Positions 34,998 to 44,487 of a stretch of DNA of 64,000 nt are shown here, piece after piece. Both the position numbers and the translations under genes were made by a program. Each line of letters opens with the position of its first letter. The stretch's first letter is position 1. The notes beneath the pieces were generated by a model. It searched no databases and was not told where the DNA came from. It saw only the letters and a list, made by a program, of their open reading frames with translations. The stretch comes from Pseudomonadota bacterium (GTDB lineage Bacteria > Myxococcota_A > Polyangia > Polyangiales > Polyangiaceae), in contig JAEYYX010000035.1 in assembly GCA_023428245.1 (NCBI GenBank), forward strand, positions 57,180-121,179, read 5' to 3'.

Positions 34998-36533
34998 TCA
35001 CAAGTGAGTGCTCGAACCGAGCACGTACTCGCGCCGATAGCCGCGGGTCCGGTTCTCGATCGCAATCCGAATCAGACCGGAAGGTGTGTATTCGTAAGTC
35101 TCGACGATCTCTTCTTGGAGCTCGGAAGGGCCGCGACCACCACAAAATGGCTCTAAGTCGGCGCGATCGGCGAGGGCGGGATCGTAAGGGAAGAGGATCG
35201 TCTCCCAGGGCGTCACCTCACCTTGAGGTTGTCCGTCCTCTCCGAGCGCCGTGCACTCCACGAAGCGGAGTCGTCCGACCGCGTGGGCCGGGTGATACAC
35301 GCGCTCCACGCGCACAGGTCCCTGGGGTTCGTCTCCAATCCTCTTTTCGATGATCGGATCGAAGATCTTTTCGCGCCCGAGATCTCCCTCTCGCCACACA
35401 CCAAAATGTCGCGTGGGGACCTCACGCACGAAGATCTCCGCGTTCGGATCGGCAGCGATGGCGAGACCGATCGCTGTCGCTGCGTGGGGCTGGGGAGCGA
35501 GCTGGACTTTTCGCCCGAAGCGGGTGCGGAGCAGGCGCTGCACGGCGGGGAACTGCACGCTGCCGCCGACCAGATAAACCGCGCCCATTTCGCGAGGATT
35601 TTCCGGATCAATGCCATGTTCGACGAGCGCACCGAGTATCGACTGAACCGCGCCGAGCGTGCGTTCGATGAGCGGGGTCGTGCGCTGGTAGAGCTCGGAA
35701 GTATTGACGACGACCTGGTCGAAGGCGAACAGCTCGGCGACGTCGACGAGAACGCGGCGCGACGAAGGGTTCAGGGATTCCTTCGCAAGGCGACAACGTT
35801 CAAGGAGGTGCGCATAAGTGCGCTCGCCAATTTCCTCCTGCGACCGGCCTAGCTCCTCGAGAACCAGGTCCGCCAGGACTTCGTCAAAGTTGTTGCCCCC
35901 GAGGCGAGCAATTCCCTCCGAGCCCAGGAGATCGAAATGGCGATCGACGAGGGAGACCGCCGCCGTATCGAATGTGCCCCCACCCAAGTCGTAGACGACC
36001 ACGTAACGCTTCTGGCTGCGCGGAGAGAGAGCTCCGAGCGTGTGGCGAGCGTATTCGATTGCTCCCGCTGTCGGCTCGTTCACGAGCCCCGCCACCGTGA
36101 AGCCGGCTCTCGAGAAGGCCTCTATCGTAAGATAACGCTGACGTGTGCTCGCGTGGGCAGGCACGGCAATCATGGCTTCGAGCTCTTCGCCCGGGTCGAT
36201 GTCAAGGTTGCTCCGGTCGATGAGCATTTGTCGAACGTGGACCAGGTAGCGCGTGAGAAGCTCGAGGGCCGAGTAACGTCCACCCGGCAGCGCCGCCACC
36301 GTCTCGTCCGGCGCCGCTCCGGTGATCGTCGCCTTCACGGACCGAACCAGGGGGGTCCCCGGGAGAACGGCGACGTCCGCTCCTAACTGTAGCTGGCCCT
36401 CCCCAAAGGCAGCCCACCCGGGAAGAAACTCCGTGAAACCGTCGGCTGTCTGAAAGCTCGCTACCGGATATCGGCCTCCCCGCACCGCCGCTACAACAGT
36501 CCGCGTCGTTCCGAAGTCGATTCCCAGCCGCAT
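34998..36533 (-). CDS. Hsp70-like ATPase without a typical lid
   Basis: 511 residues. The nucleotide-binding domain shows all Hsp70 phosphate motifs: RLGIDFGTTRTVVAA, GLVNEPTAGAIEYA, VYDLGGGTFDTAAV, RLGGNNFDE and YLVGGSVQFPAVQ. After about residue 385 there is only about 125 residues of beta-rich sequence (FGVWREGDLG, VYHPAHAVGRLRFVEC) and no long helical lid, unlike DnaK or HscA. ATG 36533 has GGAGG seven bases upstream. It may be a protein-specific chaperone or regulatory ATPase. No DnaJ or GrpE partner is adjacent; DUF456 follows. Confidence 0.87.
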   Translation of the reverse strand: MRLGIDFGTTRTVVAAVRGGRYPVASFQTADGFTEFLPGWAAFGEGQLQLGADVAVLPGTPLVRSVKATITGAAPDETVAALPGGRYSALELLTRYLVHVRQMLIDRSNLDIDPGEELEAMIAVPAHASTRQRYLTIEAFSRAGFTVAGLVNEPTAGAIEYARHTLGALSPRSQKRYVVVYDLGGGTFDTAAVSLVDRHFDLLGSEGIARLGGNNFDEVLADLVLEELGRSQEEIGERTYAHLLERCRLAKESLNPSSRRVLVDVAELFAFDQVVVNTSELYQRTTPLIERTLGAVQSILGALVEHGIDPENPREMGAVYLVGGSVQFPAVQRLLRTRFGRKVQLAPQPHAATAIGLAIAADPNAEIFVREVPTRHFGVWREGDLGREKIFDPIIEKRIGDEPQGPVRVERVYHPAHAVGRLRFVECTALGEDGQPQGEVTPWETILFPYDPALADRADLEPFCGGRGPSELQEEIVETYEYTPSGLIRIAIENRTRGYRREYVLGSSTHL

Positions 36534-36646
36534 CGCTCTACCTCCGCTCACCCGCGGTCTCAGCCCGCTTTCCGCGTTTTCTCACAGAATTCGCGATATT
36601 GCCAGCGAACGGCCGCACCGCCGGCTCCCCCCTCTCACTCCCCAGC

Positions 36647-38110
36647 TCAACCCCGCCCGCGCGACTCGAGCCGCGAGCTGAACTCAGCCATGACCTGCAT
36701 GTAGAGCTCATTGCCGAGGTAGCGGTCCTCATAGCCGTGGTCGATGTTTGGATTGTCGTTCACCTCGATCACGAACACTTCGTCCTCCCGCTGTTTCAAA
36801 TCGACGCCATATAGACTGCGCCCGATCATCTTGGAGGCCTTGAGCGCCGCGCTCACCACGGCGCGGGGAACCTCGAAGGTGGGCAAGGTCTCGCAGCCTC
36901 CGAAATTGTGGCGACGGGACCTGTGGTTGAAGATCTGCCAGTGGTTGCGCGCCATGTGATAACGGCAGGCGTAAAGCGGCCGTCCCGCGAGCACTCCGAT
37001 GCGCCAGTCGAACGCGGTATAGAGATACTCTTGGGCCAGGACGAGCGAGGTCTTCTGCAGGAGCTCGTCGAGCTTCTGCACGAGCTCCGCGCGGTCTTGG
37101 ACCTTGAAGACTCCGAGCGAAAAAGAGCCTTCGGGGACCTTGAGCACGATCGGGTAGCCGAAGGCTTCTTCGATGCGCTTCACCTCCTGATCTGTGCGTT
37201 CGCTCACGATCACTGTCTTGAGCGACGGAACACCGCTGTACGTGAAGGCGTCGTGGAGGAAAATCTTGTTGCAGCAGCGGAGAATCGACGTGGAGTCGTC
37301 GATCACCACGAGCCCTTCTTGTTCCGCGCGACGGGCCGCCGCGTAAGTGTGATGGTCGATAGCGGTCGTCTCGCGAATGAAGAGAGCGTCGTACTCGCCG
37401 ATCGCGTCCAGGTCGTGGCTCGTGATGAGCTCGGCGTTGATGCCGACCTTGTGTGCCGCCTTCACGAACAGGCGAAGGGCCTCCCGATCGCTCGGGGGAT
37501 GCGGCTCGTCAGGATTGATCAAGATCGCGAGGTCCCAGCGCGTTTTTTGCTTCGCGCTCGGAGCTCTCCAGGCCCTCCCCGTGTGAAGCTGGAGCTGCTT
37601 GAGGAAGGCCTCCTTGTGGTCTGGCGAGAGATCGGAATACCCCGAGCGGGCGAGCTCGACTTTCGCGCCGTGCTCACCCCGTCGTACCGAGACCCTCAGG
37701 ATCGGCGCGGGGTATTTGGCGAAGATTTGGCGCGCGACCTTCTGCCACAGGGCGAGCTCCGTGACGCCGAAGAAAACGAAAAACTCATGCTCCGTACCTG
37801 AGGGGAGCTCCTGGAGGATTTCTTGGCCGAGGGAGACCGAGAAGGTGAGCCCGGTGCCGTCCGGCTTTCGACGAAGGTCGTTGATGGTACCGACGCTCGG
37901 GAGCACCTTGTGCTGTCGCGCCTCGGCGAGAAGTGAACAGTAGTAGCCACGACTCAGATAGAGGCTCGTGTCACAGAGATTGATGATCCGAGTGGGTGGC
38001 TCTCCTCGCTTTGGATACTCGGAAAGGTATTGTTCGAATCGGATGACCTCAGCGCCGTCGATCGACTCGGGGATATCGTCGCCGTCGACTACGACGATGG
38101 TCTTGAACAT
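36647..38110 (-). CDS. RimK-like ATP-grasp ligase with RLAN N-terminal domain
   Basis: 487 residues. The N-terminal half (about 1-190; INLCDTSLYLSRGYYCSLLAEA) matches the RLAN domain found before RimK-like ATP-grasp ligases. The C-terminal half is the ATP-grasp fold: the lysine in YPIVLKVPEGSFSLGV, then LAQEYLYTAFDWRIGVLAG, and the magnesium-binding VFVIEVNDNPNIDHGYED. Relatives ligate amino acids, often glutamate, to a carboxyl group. RLAN proteins are often next to a glutamate-cysteine-ligase-like or peptidase gene, which is absent here, so the substrate is unknown. Confidence 0.88.
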   Translation of the reverse strand: MFKTIVVVDGDDIPESIDGAEVIRFEQYLSEYPKRGEPPTRIINLCDTSLYLSRGYYCSLLAEARQHKVLPSVGTINDLRRKPDGTGLTFSVSLGQEILQELPSGTEHEFFVFFGVTELALWQKVARQIFAKYPAPILRVSVRRGEHGAKVELARSGYSDLSPDHKEAFLKQLQLHTGRAWRAPSAKQKTRWDLAILINPDEPHPPSDREALRLFVKAAHKVGINAELITSHDLDAIGEYDALFIRETTAIDHHTYAAARRAEQEGLVVIDDSTSILRCCNKIFLHDAFTYSGVPSLKTVIVSERTDQEVKRIEEAFGYPIVLKVPEGSFSLGVFKVQDRAELVQKLDELLQKTSLVLAQEYLYTAFDWRIGVLAGRPLYACRYHMARNHWQIFNHRSRRHNFGGCETLPTFEVPRAVVSAALKASKMIGRSLYGVDLKQREDEVFVIEVNDNPNIDHGYEDRYLGNELYMQVMAEFSSRLESRGRG

Positions 38111-38149
38111 GTGAGTTCCATAGAGCCGGAGGCCCAGGCGTTCAATGGG

Positions 38150-39703
38150 TCAAGGGACGAGCAGCCTAACGGATTCCCCGGCGCTCGGCTTCACGCGAAT
38201 CTCCTCGAGCGCCCGACGCAACTCGGGGACGACTTCGGGCTCTGTCGCGTAAAACATAACCTCGGGTTCAGCCGTCGACCCCCAAGGCCGGTCGTCGACG
38301 ATCTCCCCCACGGGAAGCCACGCCCTCGGGATCTGACCCGGAAACCAAGACGGGTAAATCGCCACCACTCGAACGTCATGTTTCCGCACGAGCTCCTCGA
38401 TGTACCCCCTCCCCCCCTGCCTTCGAGCCTGGAGCGCCTCCAGGGAGGCCAAGCCATAAAGATCGAGCACAAAGGCGCGGGTGTGGAACGCGACCAGTCC
38501 TAAGTCGTTCACCGCGACGGGCTCGCCCAAGGCTTTCGCGACGCGGGCCGTCGAACCTTGCTGCGCTCGGATGCTGCGCGCCCCAAAGGGCGTCTGAAAC
38601 ACGCGCGCGACATAGGGTGCCCCGAGGAGCAGAACACAAATTCCAAAGAGCCAGAGCGTACGGCGGCTCTCTTCCAAAGCCCGAGATGCTCGCTCACGAA
38701 AGAGCCAGCCCAAGATCATGAGCTCAAAGCACCACAGGTAGAGCTCGTACCGCCCCCATTGTCCGAACACCCCATGGAGCAAAATCGGCAGCAAGGCCGC
38801 CCCCCCGAGGTTCCTGTCGCCCGGGAGCTCGCCTTTGCTCACCCTGGCGATGAGCCCAAGCCCAATCAGCATGAACACGGGGCCGCGATTAGAGTGCACC
38901 AGGGCGTATTCGACCTGAGAGAAGATGGCCGTGGCCGCCGGGCCCACGCCCTGATCGAGGGGAATGAGACTCTTGGCCAGGACGGAGAGCGGGAGCGCTG
39001 GCAGCCCGAGGCTGAGCAAGAAGGCAGAGAAGGCGAGGGGCAGGGCAACGCTCAGCCCGAAAACCCCGAGCGCAAGGCCACGGCGCCGCTCCCACCAAAA
39101 GAAGAGCGCGCTCGCCAGAGCGAGGGCAAAGCTCTCGTAGCGGACAAGAGGTCCAAGAGCGATGGCGCAGAGGAGCCAAGGTCGCACCGGCGCGCTCCTG
39201 TCGAAGGTCACAAGGCCGAACGCCACGAGCGCAGAACAGAGAACCTGCAGCGAATGCTCGAGACCCATGAACGCGAGCGGGACGGCATTCACAAGGATCA
39301 AACCGAGCAGGACAAAGGCGTCCTTCCCGCGCTGGGCGAGGCGGACTCCCCCGAGCCGCTCGAGGTACGCGAAGAACACGCCACCGAGAGCAACGCTCCC
39401 GAGATAGTTGAGCGCGAGAGGGATATATTCGAAAGCCCTGGTATTGGCCCAAGGCGCGAGCAGAAAGGGCCAGAGGATGCTCGAGGAAGGAGACGACGGG
39501 ACACCGTCCGAAATGCCGTAGTGACCTGCACGAACTTGCTCGGCCAGCGCAAGGTGGATGTAGGCGTCGTCCAGGCTGTAGGTGAACTGCCCTCTCGTGA
39601 GCGCGAGGATGGCGACAAGCTCAAGAGCAAACAATAGAGCCACGAGCGCCGCCGAACGAGAGAGCGCGCGTCCGGCAAAGGCGAGCGAAAAAGAGCCGTT
39701 CAC
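38150..39703 (-). CDS. GT-C-like polytopic membrane protein
   Basis: 517 residues with about ten hydrophobic segments and a soluble C-terminal part of about 130 residues. The first loop carries SLDDAYIHLALAEQV, the acidic Asp-Asp motif typical of GT-C glycosyltransferases. The C-terminal part includes VAVNDLGLVAFHTRAFVLDL, a pattern seen in related bacterial glycosyltransferase-like proteins. Donor and acceptor unknown. The GTG start at 39703 is the only good one near the first helix. It lies 79 bp after FHA-GGDEF and 39 bp before the RLAN ligase on the same strand. Confidence 0.7.
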   Translation of the reverse strand: MNGSFSLAFAGRALSRSAALVALLFALELVAILALTRGQFTYSLDDAYIHLALAEQVRAGHYGISDGVPSSPSSSILWPFLLAPWANTRAFEYIPLALNYLGSVALGGVFFAYLERLGGVRLAQRGKDAFVLLGLILVNAVPLAFMGLEHSLQVLCSALVAFGLVTFDRSAPVRPWLLCAIALGPLVRYESFALALASALFFWWERRRGLALGVFGLSVALPLAFSAFLLSLGLPALPLSVLAKSLIPLDQGVGPAATAIFSQVEYALVHSNRGPVFMLIGLGLIARVSKGELPGDRNLGGAALLPILLHGVFGQWGRYELYLWCFELMILGWLFRERASRALEESRRTLWLFGICVLLLGAPYVARVFQTPFGARSIRAQQGSTARVAKALGEPVAVNDLGLVAFHTRAFVLDLYGLASLEALQARRQGGRGYIEELVRKHDVRVVAIYPSWFPGQIPRAWLPVGEIVDDRPWGSTAEPEVMFYATEPEVVPELRRALEEIRVKPSAGESVRLLVP

Positions 39704-39782
39704 CGCGGCATCAGAGCATGTTTCCCGAGCGGCCAGAACTCACCCTCGAGGATCGCGAGATCGCCATGCCAGCGGCCGTGCT

Positions 39783-40697
39783 TCAAGACCCGGGCGCCGC
39801 TCGGAGCGTCCCAGCACAAAGTCGATCCCTCCCCGTCCGCTTGGCGCGATAGAGAAGAGCGTCCGCTTCCGCCAGCACCTCATTCGTGGTGAGTGGGACG
39901 CGCGGCTCGAACTCAGAAACCCCTGCTGAGACCGTGAGTCCGAGCACGTTCCTCTCGACGCGAAACACGTGGCGCCGCACCGCCTCAAGCACTCTCTGGC
40001 CCAGGGTCACTGCCTCAGCCCGGCCGGCTCCGGCGCATACAATGACGAACTCTTCGCCGCCGAGCCGAGCGAGAAAGTCCTCCGTGCGGACCGTGCGGCC
40101 CAGCACCTCGGCGAGCTGCTTGAGAACCGCATCGCCGCCGGGGTGCCCAAAGCGATCGTTGACCGTCTTGAAATGGTCGAGGTCGAGTAAGACCAACCCG
40201 AAGGGCTGTTGGTGACGCCGCGCGAGGGCCATCGCGTGCACCATGTGTTCATCGAAGGCGCGGCGATTGTAGAGGTTTGTGAGTGGATCCCGCATCGCCG
40301 CACTAAAAAGGCGATCCCTCAAGGCAATCTCGACAGTATCCTCCATCGCGAACTTGAGCGTGATGTTCCCGACCTGGATCTGATCTCCGTCGCGCAACGG
40401 ATGAGCTTCGATGGGAGTCTGATTGACCAAGGTCCCGCTCTCGCTCCCGAGGTCTTTCACCATAACGTGACCATGCGGCAAGATGACGATCTTGGCGTGG
40501 TGGCGGCTGACGCTTTCATCGTCAAGGAGAATGTCCGCGTCCTCGCCGCGCCCGATGATCAGATTCTCGTTCCCGAGCGGGTAAGCCCGTCCCATGGTCA
40601 AACCCGAGAGCACGACGAGAGACGGCGCAACGCCGGCCTCTGAAAGGCGCAAGCTCGTGCGACGTGCAACGGTCGTGTCTTCAGCTTCGCTCGACAT
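39783..40697 (-). CDS. FHA-GGDEF diguanylate cyclase
   Basis: 304 residues. An FHA domain (about 25-118; LIIGRGEDADI, SVSRHHAKI, GSESGTLVNQ) is joined to a diguanylate cyclase (about 130-295). The active-site motif GGEEF at 213-217 is intact, and RTED at 204-207 fits an RxxD inhibitory site, so it should make c-di-GMP with product inhibition. It is soluble and probably targeted by a phosphothreonine on a kinase substrate (inference). Its start lies 17 bp inside the end of the protease gene, so the two are coupled. Confidence 0.94.
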   Translation of the reverse strand: MSSEAEDTTVARRTSLRLSEAGVAPSLVVLSGLTMGRAYPLGNENLIIGRGEDADILLDDESVSRHHAKIVILPHGHVMVKDLGSESGTLVNQTPIEAHPLRDGDQIQVGNITLKFAMEDTVEIALRDRLFSAAMRDPLTNLYNRRAFDEHMVHAMALARRHQQPFGLVLLDLDHFKTVNDRFGHPGGDAVLKQLAEVLGRTVRTEDFLARLGGEEFVIVCAGAGRAEAVTLGQRVLEAVRRHVFRVERNVLGLTVSAGVSEFEPRVPLTTNEVLAEADALLYRAKRTGRDRLCAGTLRAAPGS

Positions 40698-41799
40698 CCA
40701 CTCTTCCTCGCGGCCTCCTCCGAAAAACCCAGGCCAACCCCCAAATCATAACGAACCAAGAACTACCGTAAAGACCAGGAGAGTTTCTTGAGAGTGAACA
40801 TGCGCCCATTCTTGAGCCCTCGCCCACCATCCCACCTTCGCCCCCGAAGGAGGTATCCCCTCCCTCCCCTCCGCTTTCTCCCTCGGTGCGGGGCGTTTGA
40901 CCCACCTTGCGGAAGGTGTCCGCGAAGAACGAGCGAAAAGGAGCGACCTGCGTATAGAAGTTCCGCGCTTCTTCGCTATCGCAGCGCCCGCGAAAGAGCG
41001 AGTAAATCCCGAGCAGAGCTCCCGTCTCCTCCGAGAACGCCGGTCCCCCGCTATCCCCCGGACAGGGCCCGCGACCGAGGACGAAGGTGCGCGGCAAAGC
41101 CTGCCCCGAAACCGCATGAAACTCGCTCTCACCAATCGCCAAAATCGGCGAGTCCTGGAGCTGCTCTTGCTGAGTTTCGCTGTGATCGTTCGTGCCGTAG
41201 CCGACGATGCGGACCCGCTCCCCCAGCGATACTCCTTCATGGAGACGAAGGGCCGGAGTCTCAATCTCGTCGAGCACAATGCCCCGCTCGCGCCCCCTTT
41301 CCGAGAGTGCGACCTCCACGAGGGCTATGTCGTTCCGGCAGATCGTCCCGGTCTCGGGCGCGAAGACGCGCAGCGACGTGAGATCGGGAAGGTCGTCGTC
41401 GTCAGCGGGACCCGGGGGGAAGAAAACTCGGATGTGCTCGGGGTCGTAAGGCAGGCCAACCTCTCCCGCATTCGTGGGCTTTCTCGGCCGAGCTTTGTCG
41501 ATATCGCCTTGGACCGTGCAGGCGAAATCTCCCTCGGCAAAATAAGAGACGCAGTGGCGCGCCGTGAGCACCAGGTTCTTCGCGACGAGCGTTCCCGTAC
41601 AAGCTCGGGACTCCCCTCCCGCAAGGCCCACGCCCGCGAACAGAGCCACAACTTCGGGGTGCGCGCTCGGCGATCCACCGAGGATCGCGCTCGACTTCTT
41701 GCGCGTAGTCTCGGCCGCCGCCGGGCTGGGTCCAATCAGCCCTGAAAGGGCAAACAGGAAAAGCGCCCGCCCGAAATCCCGGAAGGCGAGGTTCCTCAT
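40681..41799 (-). CDS. trypsin-like secreted serine protease with MYXO-CTERM-like tail
   Basis: 372 residues. A signal peptide (cleavage near PAAAE) precedes an S1 protease domain with an intact triad: H82 (LTARHC), D157 (CRNDIALV) and S250 (CPGDSGGP). A Gly/Glu-rich linker (308-332) leads to a C-terminal Cys334, a hydrophobic segment (about 345-359) and an arginine cluster (FRRRPRGR). This layout matches MYXO-CTERM sorting tags and suggests surface anchoring. The start overlaps the upstream lipoprotein stop by 4 bp, and the end overlaps the FHA-GGDEF gene by 17 bp. Confidence 0.9.
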   Translation of the reverse strand: MRNLAFRDFGRALFLFALSGLIGPSPAAAETTRKKSSAILGGSPSAHPEVVALFAGVGLAGGESRACTGTLVAKNLVLTARHCVSYFAEGDFACTVQGDIDKARPRKPTNAGEVGLPYDPEHIRVFFPPGPADDDDLPDLTSLRVFAPETGTICRNDIALVEVALSERGRERGIVLDEIETPALRLHEGVSLGERVRIVGYGTNDHSETQQEQLQDSPILAIGESEFHAVSGQALPRTFVLGRGPCPGDSGGPAFSEETGALLGIYSLFRGRCDSEEARNFYTQVAPFRSFFADTFRKVGQTPRTEGESGGEGGDTSFGGEGGMVGEGSRMGACSLSRNSPGLYGSSWFVMIWGLAWVFRRRPRGRVDVERS

Positions 41800-43505
41800 G
41801 GCGCGAAACCAGGCACACAGGACGGAGAGCCCAAGAGCTCACCCGTCCTCTCATCATAGGTCATCACGTTCTGCACGTATCCCGAGCTGCTGAGACAATA
41901 GATGCTCGGTTGACCGTGCCGCGCCCCCGTCTCGGCATCGAAGTCCGGAGGCCCCATTGTCCCCGTCAAGTTCACGCGAACCTCCGGCTCCTTCCGGAGT
42001 AACGCCACGAGCTGCCCGATGTCAGAAGGACCAATCTCGTAGGAACGCTCACCCCCGAACAGCCTTTGCATCCCTTCAGCTACGCGAGCTCCTGTGAGCG
42101 GCCCGGAGCTCGCCGCCGCGATGGAATAGAGCGTGAAGTAGGCTGCGTCGTAGAAGTTTTCGGAGCCCGCGAGGTCGAAATCGACGGTCTTATTCGCCCG
42201 CTTGAGCCGCGAGAGATACGCGTCGTACAGCGTCGAGTCCTCCGCAGCGGCGAAGTTCACGCCCAAGGTGTGACGACGCAGGCCCAGGCCCGAAACAGCC
42301 CCTACGACGTCATCGCGGCCGACCAGGTAGGGAGAAAGAAGATAGAAGGGAGACTCCTTGCTGTCATCCCGCTGCGCGTCATAGTCGAGCATGAGCGAGA
42401 CGAACTCCGGGCTGGAGACCGCCACGATCACGTCCGGCTCGAACTCGAGCAGCTCGAGAAGAGCCTCCGAAGTATCCGGATTCGCGGTCTCGACGCTCGA
42501 TTCGGTCCTGACCCTCAAGAAAAGTCCCTCCCGTTCATTTTGAACGGCAGTTTTTCCGTTCCACTTGAGCGAAGAGTAGAGGGCATTGGCCATGTCCGAG
42601 AGGAACGGCGTGCGCGCCTCGATCATGGCGACCTTGAGCTCCTCGGACCGGTTCAGGTAGCGCTCCGTTTGTGCGAGAAGCGGCGGAAAGGCCCTGGCGA
42701 GATCGGGACCCGAGGCGAGCAGGTGCCAAAGCAGGCCGTCGTCTTCGAGGGAGGTCAGGGTGCTGTCGGCCTCGAGAGGGCTCATGAAGAACGCTCCTTG
42801 GGACGCCTTCTGCGCGGAGAACGTCGCGACGAGGTCACTTGTGTGCAGCGAAGCGATCGAAGCGACGACGCGGAGATTTTCGTAGAGGTGCTCGGAGCTC
42901 GCCTCGAGATCCGGTGCGTTCGTCCCTGAGCAAACCACAGCCACAATCGGCCGCAGCTTTCCCCCCGCTCCGCCTGGAAGGCCACCCCGCGTCCCCTCAT
43001 TGAACTCATCGATCGCGAGTTCGTAGTTCAGCGTGGGAGTCGAGAGCCGCGGAGCCAGCGGGTCGACGTAGGAATAAGCGCCGATCACGATTGGATCCCC
43101 CAAGCGCAAATTCTTGAGATCCTGGCCCAAGCCGAGCACCACCGGACACTCGGGCGTCTGTGTGAGAGCGACGCAGCTGCCGGAACGACAAATGTACGGG
43201 CTGCCAAAATTGGCATCGATACACTCGGCGCTGGTGGTGCACTCGCTCGGGCCTTCCCCTCCTTGACCCTGGCCCCCTGTAGAATTGGACGGAGAGACAC
43301 AGAGATTCGCTTCGCAGACCGTCTCTTCGAACGCGCCCCCCTTCAGGCGGCAGTCCGTGTCGCTCTCGCACTGTGACGTGCCCAAATCGTAGAGCAGCGA
43401 ACAACCGCTCGCGAGCGCTAGGCTCAAGAGCAAAGCGACGACAAACGTTCTCTGGAAAAGGAAGGATCGCCCCGGGACGAACCGGGACCTGGGCCACGAG
43501 CGCAC
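41796..43505 (-). CDS. lipoprotein with periplasmic-binding (Leu/Ile/Val-type) domain
   Basis: 569 residues. The signal sequence ends in lipobox LASGC. Two small Cys-rich segments follow (CESDTDCRLKGG...CEANLC and CTTSAECIDANFG...CRSGSC), typical of myxobacterial surface lipoproteins. The remaining 440 residues look like a type 1 periplasmic-binding fold of the branched-chain amino acid receptor kind (IVIGAYSYVD, ELAIDEFNEGTRG, FYLLSPYLVGRDD, ENFYDAAYFTLYSIAAA). No permease or ATPase gene is nearby, so it may be a sensor. I prefer GTG 43505: the longer frame to 43685 crosses the terminator at 43549-43577. It is first in an operon with the protease. Confidence 0.8.
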   Translation of the reverse strand: MRSWPRSRFVPGRSFLFQRTFVVALLLSLALASGCSLLYDLGTSQCESDTDCRLKGGAFEETVCEANLCVSPSNSTGGQGQGGEGPSECTTSAECIDANFGSPYICRSGSCVALTQTPECPVVLGLGQDLKNLRLGDPIVIGAYSYVDPLAPRLSTPTLNYELAIDEFNEGTRGGLPGGAGGKLRPIVAVVCSGTNAPDLEASSEHLYENLRVVASIASLHTSDLVATFSAQKASQGAFFMSPLEADSTLTSLEDDGLLWHLLASGPDLARAFPPLLAQTERYLNRSEELKVAMIEARTPFLSDMANALYSSLKWNGKTAVQNEREGLFLRVRTESSVETANPDTSEALLELLEFEPDVIVAVSSPEFVSLMLDYDAQRDDSKESPFYLLSPYLVGRDDVVGAVSGLGLRRHTLGVNFAAAEDSTLYDAYLSRLKRANKTVDFDLAGSENFYDAAYFTLYSIAAASSGPLTGARVAEGMQRLFGGERSYEIGPSDIGQLVALLRKEPEVRVNLTGTMGPPDFDAETGARHGQPSIYCLSSSGYVQNVMTYDERTGELLGSPSCVPGFAP

Positions 43506-43548
43506 GATCTGAATTCTATCACGGCCCGGCTTCGGAACCGAAAAGGGT

Positions 43549-43577
43549 GAGGGCCGGTCCTGTGGAGACCGGCCCTC
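43549..43577 (-). terminator. intrinsic terminator of the 43610-44434 lipoprotein gene
   Basis: A perfect 11-bp stem, GAGGGCCGGTC and GACCGGCCCTC, surrounds a 7-nt loop. On the minus strand it is followed by ACCCTTTT. It lies 33 bp after the lipoprotein stop and separates it from the next operon. Confidence 0.75.
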
Positions 43578-43609
43578 TGAGAGAGATCGGAGACGAAAGG
43601 GGGAAACGG

Positions 43610-44434
43610 TTAAGTGGCGCAGTAAAGAGTCTTGAGGCTCCAGGGAGCGACCTTGAGCTTCCCGGATTTGCGGTCGCAGGTGCACGCCTTGTTTTTGAGG
43701 TTCATATTCGTCGACGTACAGGCAACGACCTGAGAGCCAGAGCTCGTGCCGCTATCGCCGTTCATGGTACCTGTGGGGTCGATAGCGATGGTTGTCTTGG
43801 TGGATTGGAAGGCGATGAAGGGGTTCTGGTCGCCGCCGAAGAAGACGAGGCGCTCCTTGATGTTCTGGATGGCGTTGCCCTGAGCGAAGAACTCGAAGTG
43901 GACGCCGCACGCGCCGGCCTGGGTGAAGGTGCCCTTCTGGGTCAGAGTGTGCTCTTGCGGCGCGCGCCAGAAGGCGTTGCGGCGGAGGTCAGCTTCCCAA
44001 GACGATTGGCGATCGAACGAAGCCTTCAGGTCCTCGCGGAAGTTCGTCGCGTTGAACGTATTCTGATCGATGAACTGGTTCACGCTCGAGAGCTGAAGGT
44101 CCAAGATGGCAGCCGTATTGGGACATCCGTCGTGCCCATGAGCCGCGCAGCGCTGGTATCCTTTCCACGAAATCACGACGCGATCGGCTCGAGACAAGTC
44201 GGCGAGCGGATCGATACGACCCATTTCGCGCGCCATCGAGACCGCGAGCGACGCCTTGAGCGGATGCAGCCCGTTCAGCGTGTAACAGGAGGAGTGCAGT
44301 GCTTCTTTCGAACCCACATCCTCGCTCATCAGCTCCATTTCCATTTCGTCCTCCCCCATGGGAGCAACAGCGCAACCGTTGAGCGCCAAGACTCCTAAGG
44401 CTACTCCGACAATCGCTGCTACTTTTTTCATCAT
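43610..44434 (-). CDS. unrecognised exported lipoprotein, putative sigma-54 target
   Basis: 274 residues. N-terminal signal and lipobox LNGC (Cys21), followed by an acidic Met-rich segment (MGEDEMEMELMSEDVG). The mature part has eight cysteines, including SSCYTLNGLHPL, YQRCAAHGHDGC and KACTCDRKSG. No family is recognised. ATG 44434 has GGAGG eight bases upstream. A well-spaced sigma-54 promoter lies about 55-70 bp upstream and a palindrome cluster about 235-300 bp upstream. The gene ends in a strong terminator, so it is a single-gene transcript. Confidence 0.85.
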   Translation of the reverse strand: MMKKVAAIVGVALGVLALNGCAVAPMGEDEMEMELMSEDVGSKEALHSSCYTLNGLHPLKASLAVSMAREMGRIDPLADLSRADRVVISWKGYQRCAAHGHDGCPNTAAILDLQLSSVNQFIDQNTFNATNFREDLKASFDRQSSWEADLRRNAFWRAPQEHTLTQKGTFTQAGACGVHFEFFAQGNAIQNIKERLVFFGGDQNPFIAFQSTKTTIAIDPTGTMNGDSGTSSGSQVVACTSTNMNLKNKACTCDRKSGKLKVAPWSLKTLYCAT

Positions 44435-44487
44435 CTCCGAATCCTCCTTGCTCTTCTACGAGATTCCCGCTCTCGGAGGTGCTCTAA

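Noticed and set aside
38558..39637. Plus-strand open frame opposite the GT-C-like gene
   Set aside because: Its product is highly charged low-complexity sequence typical of an antisense frame through a membrane-protein gene.
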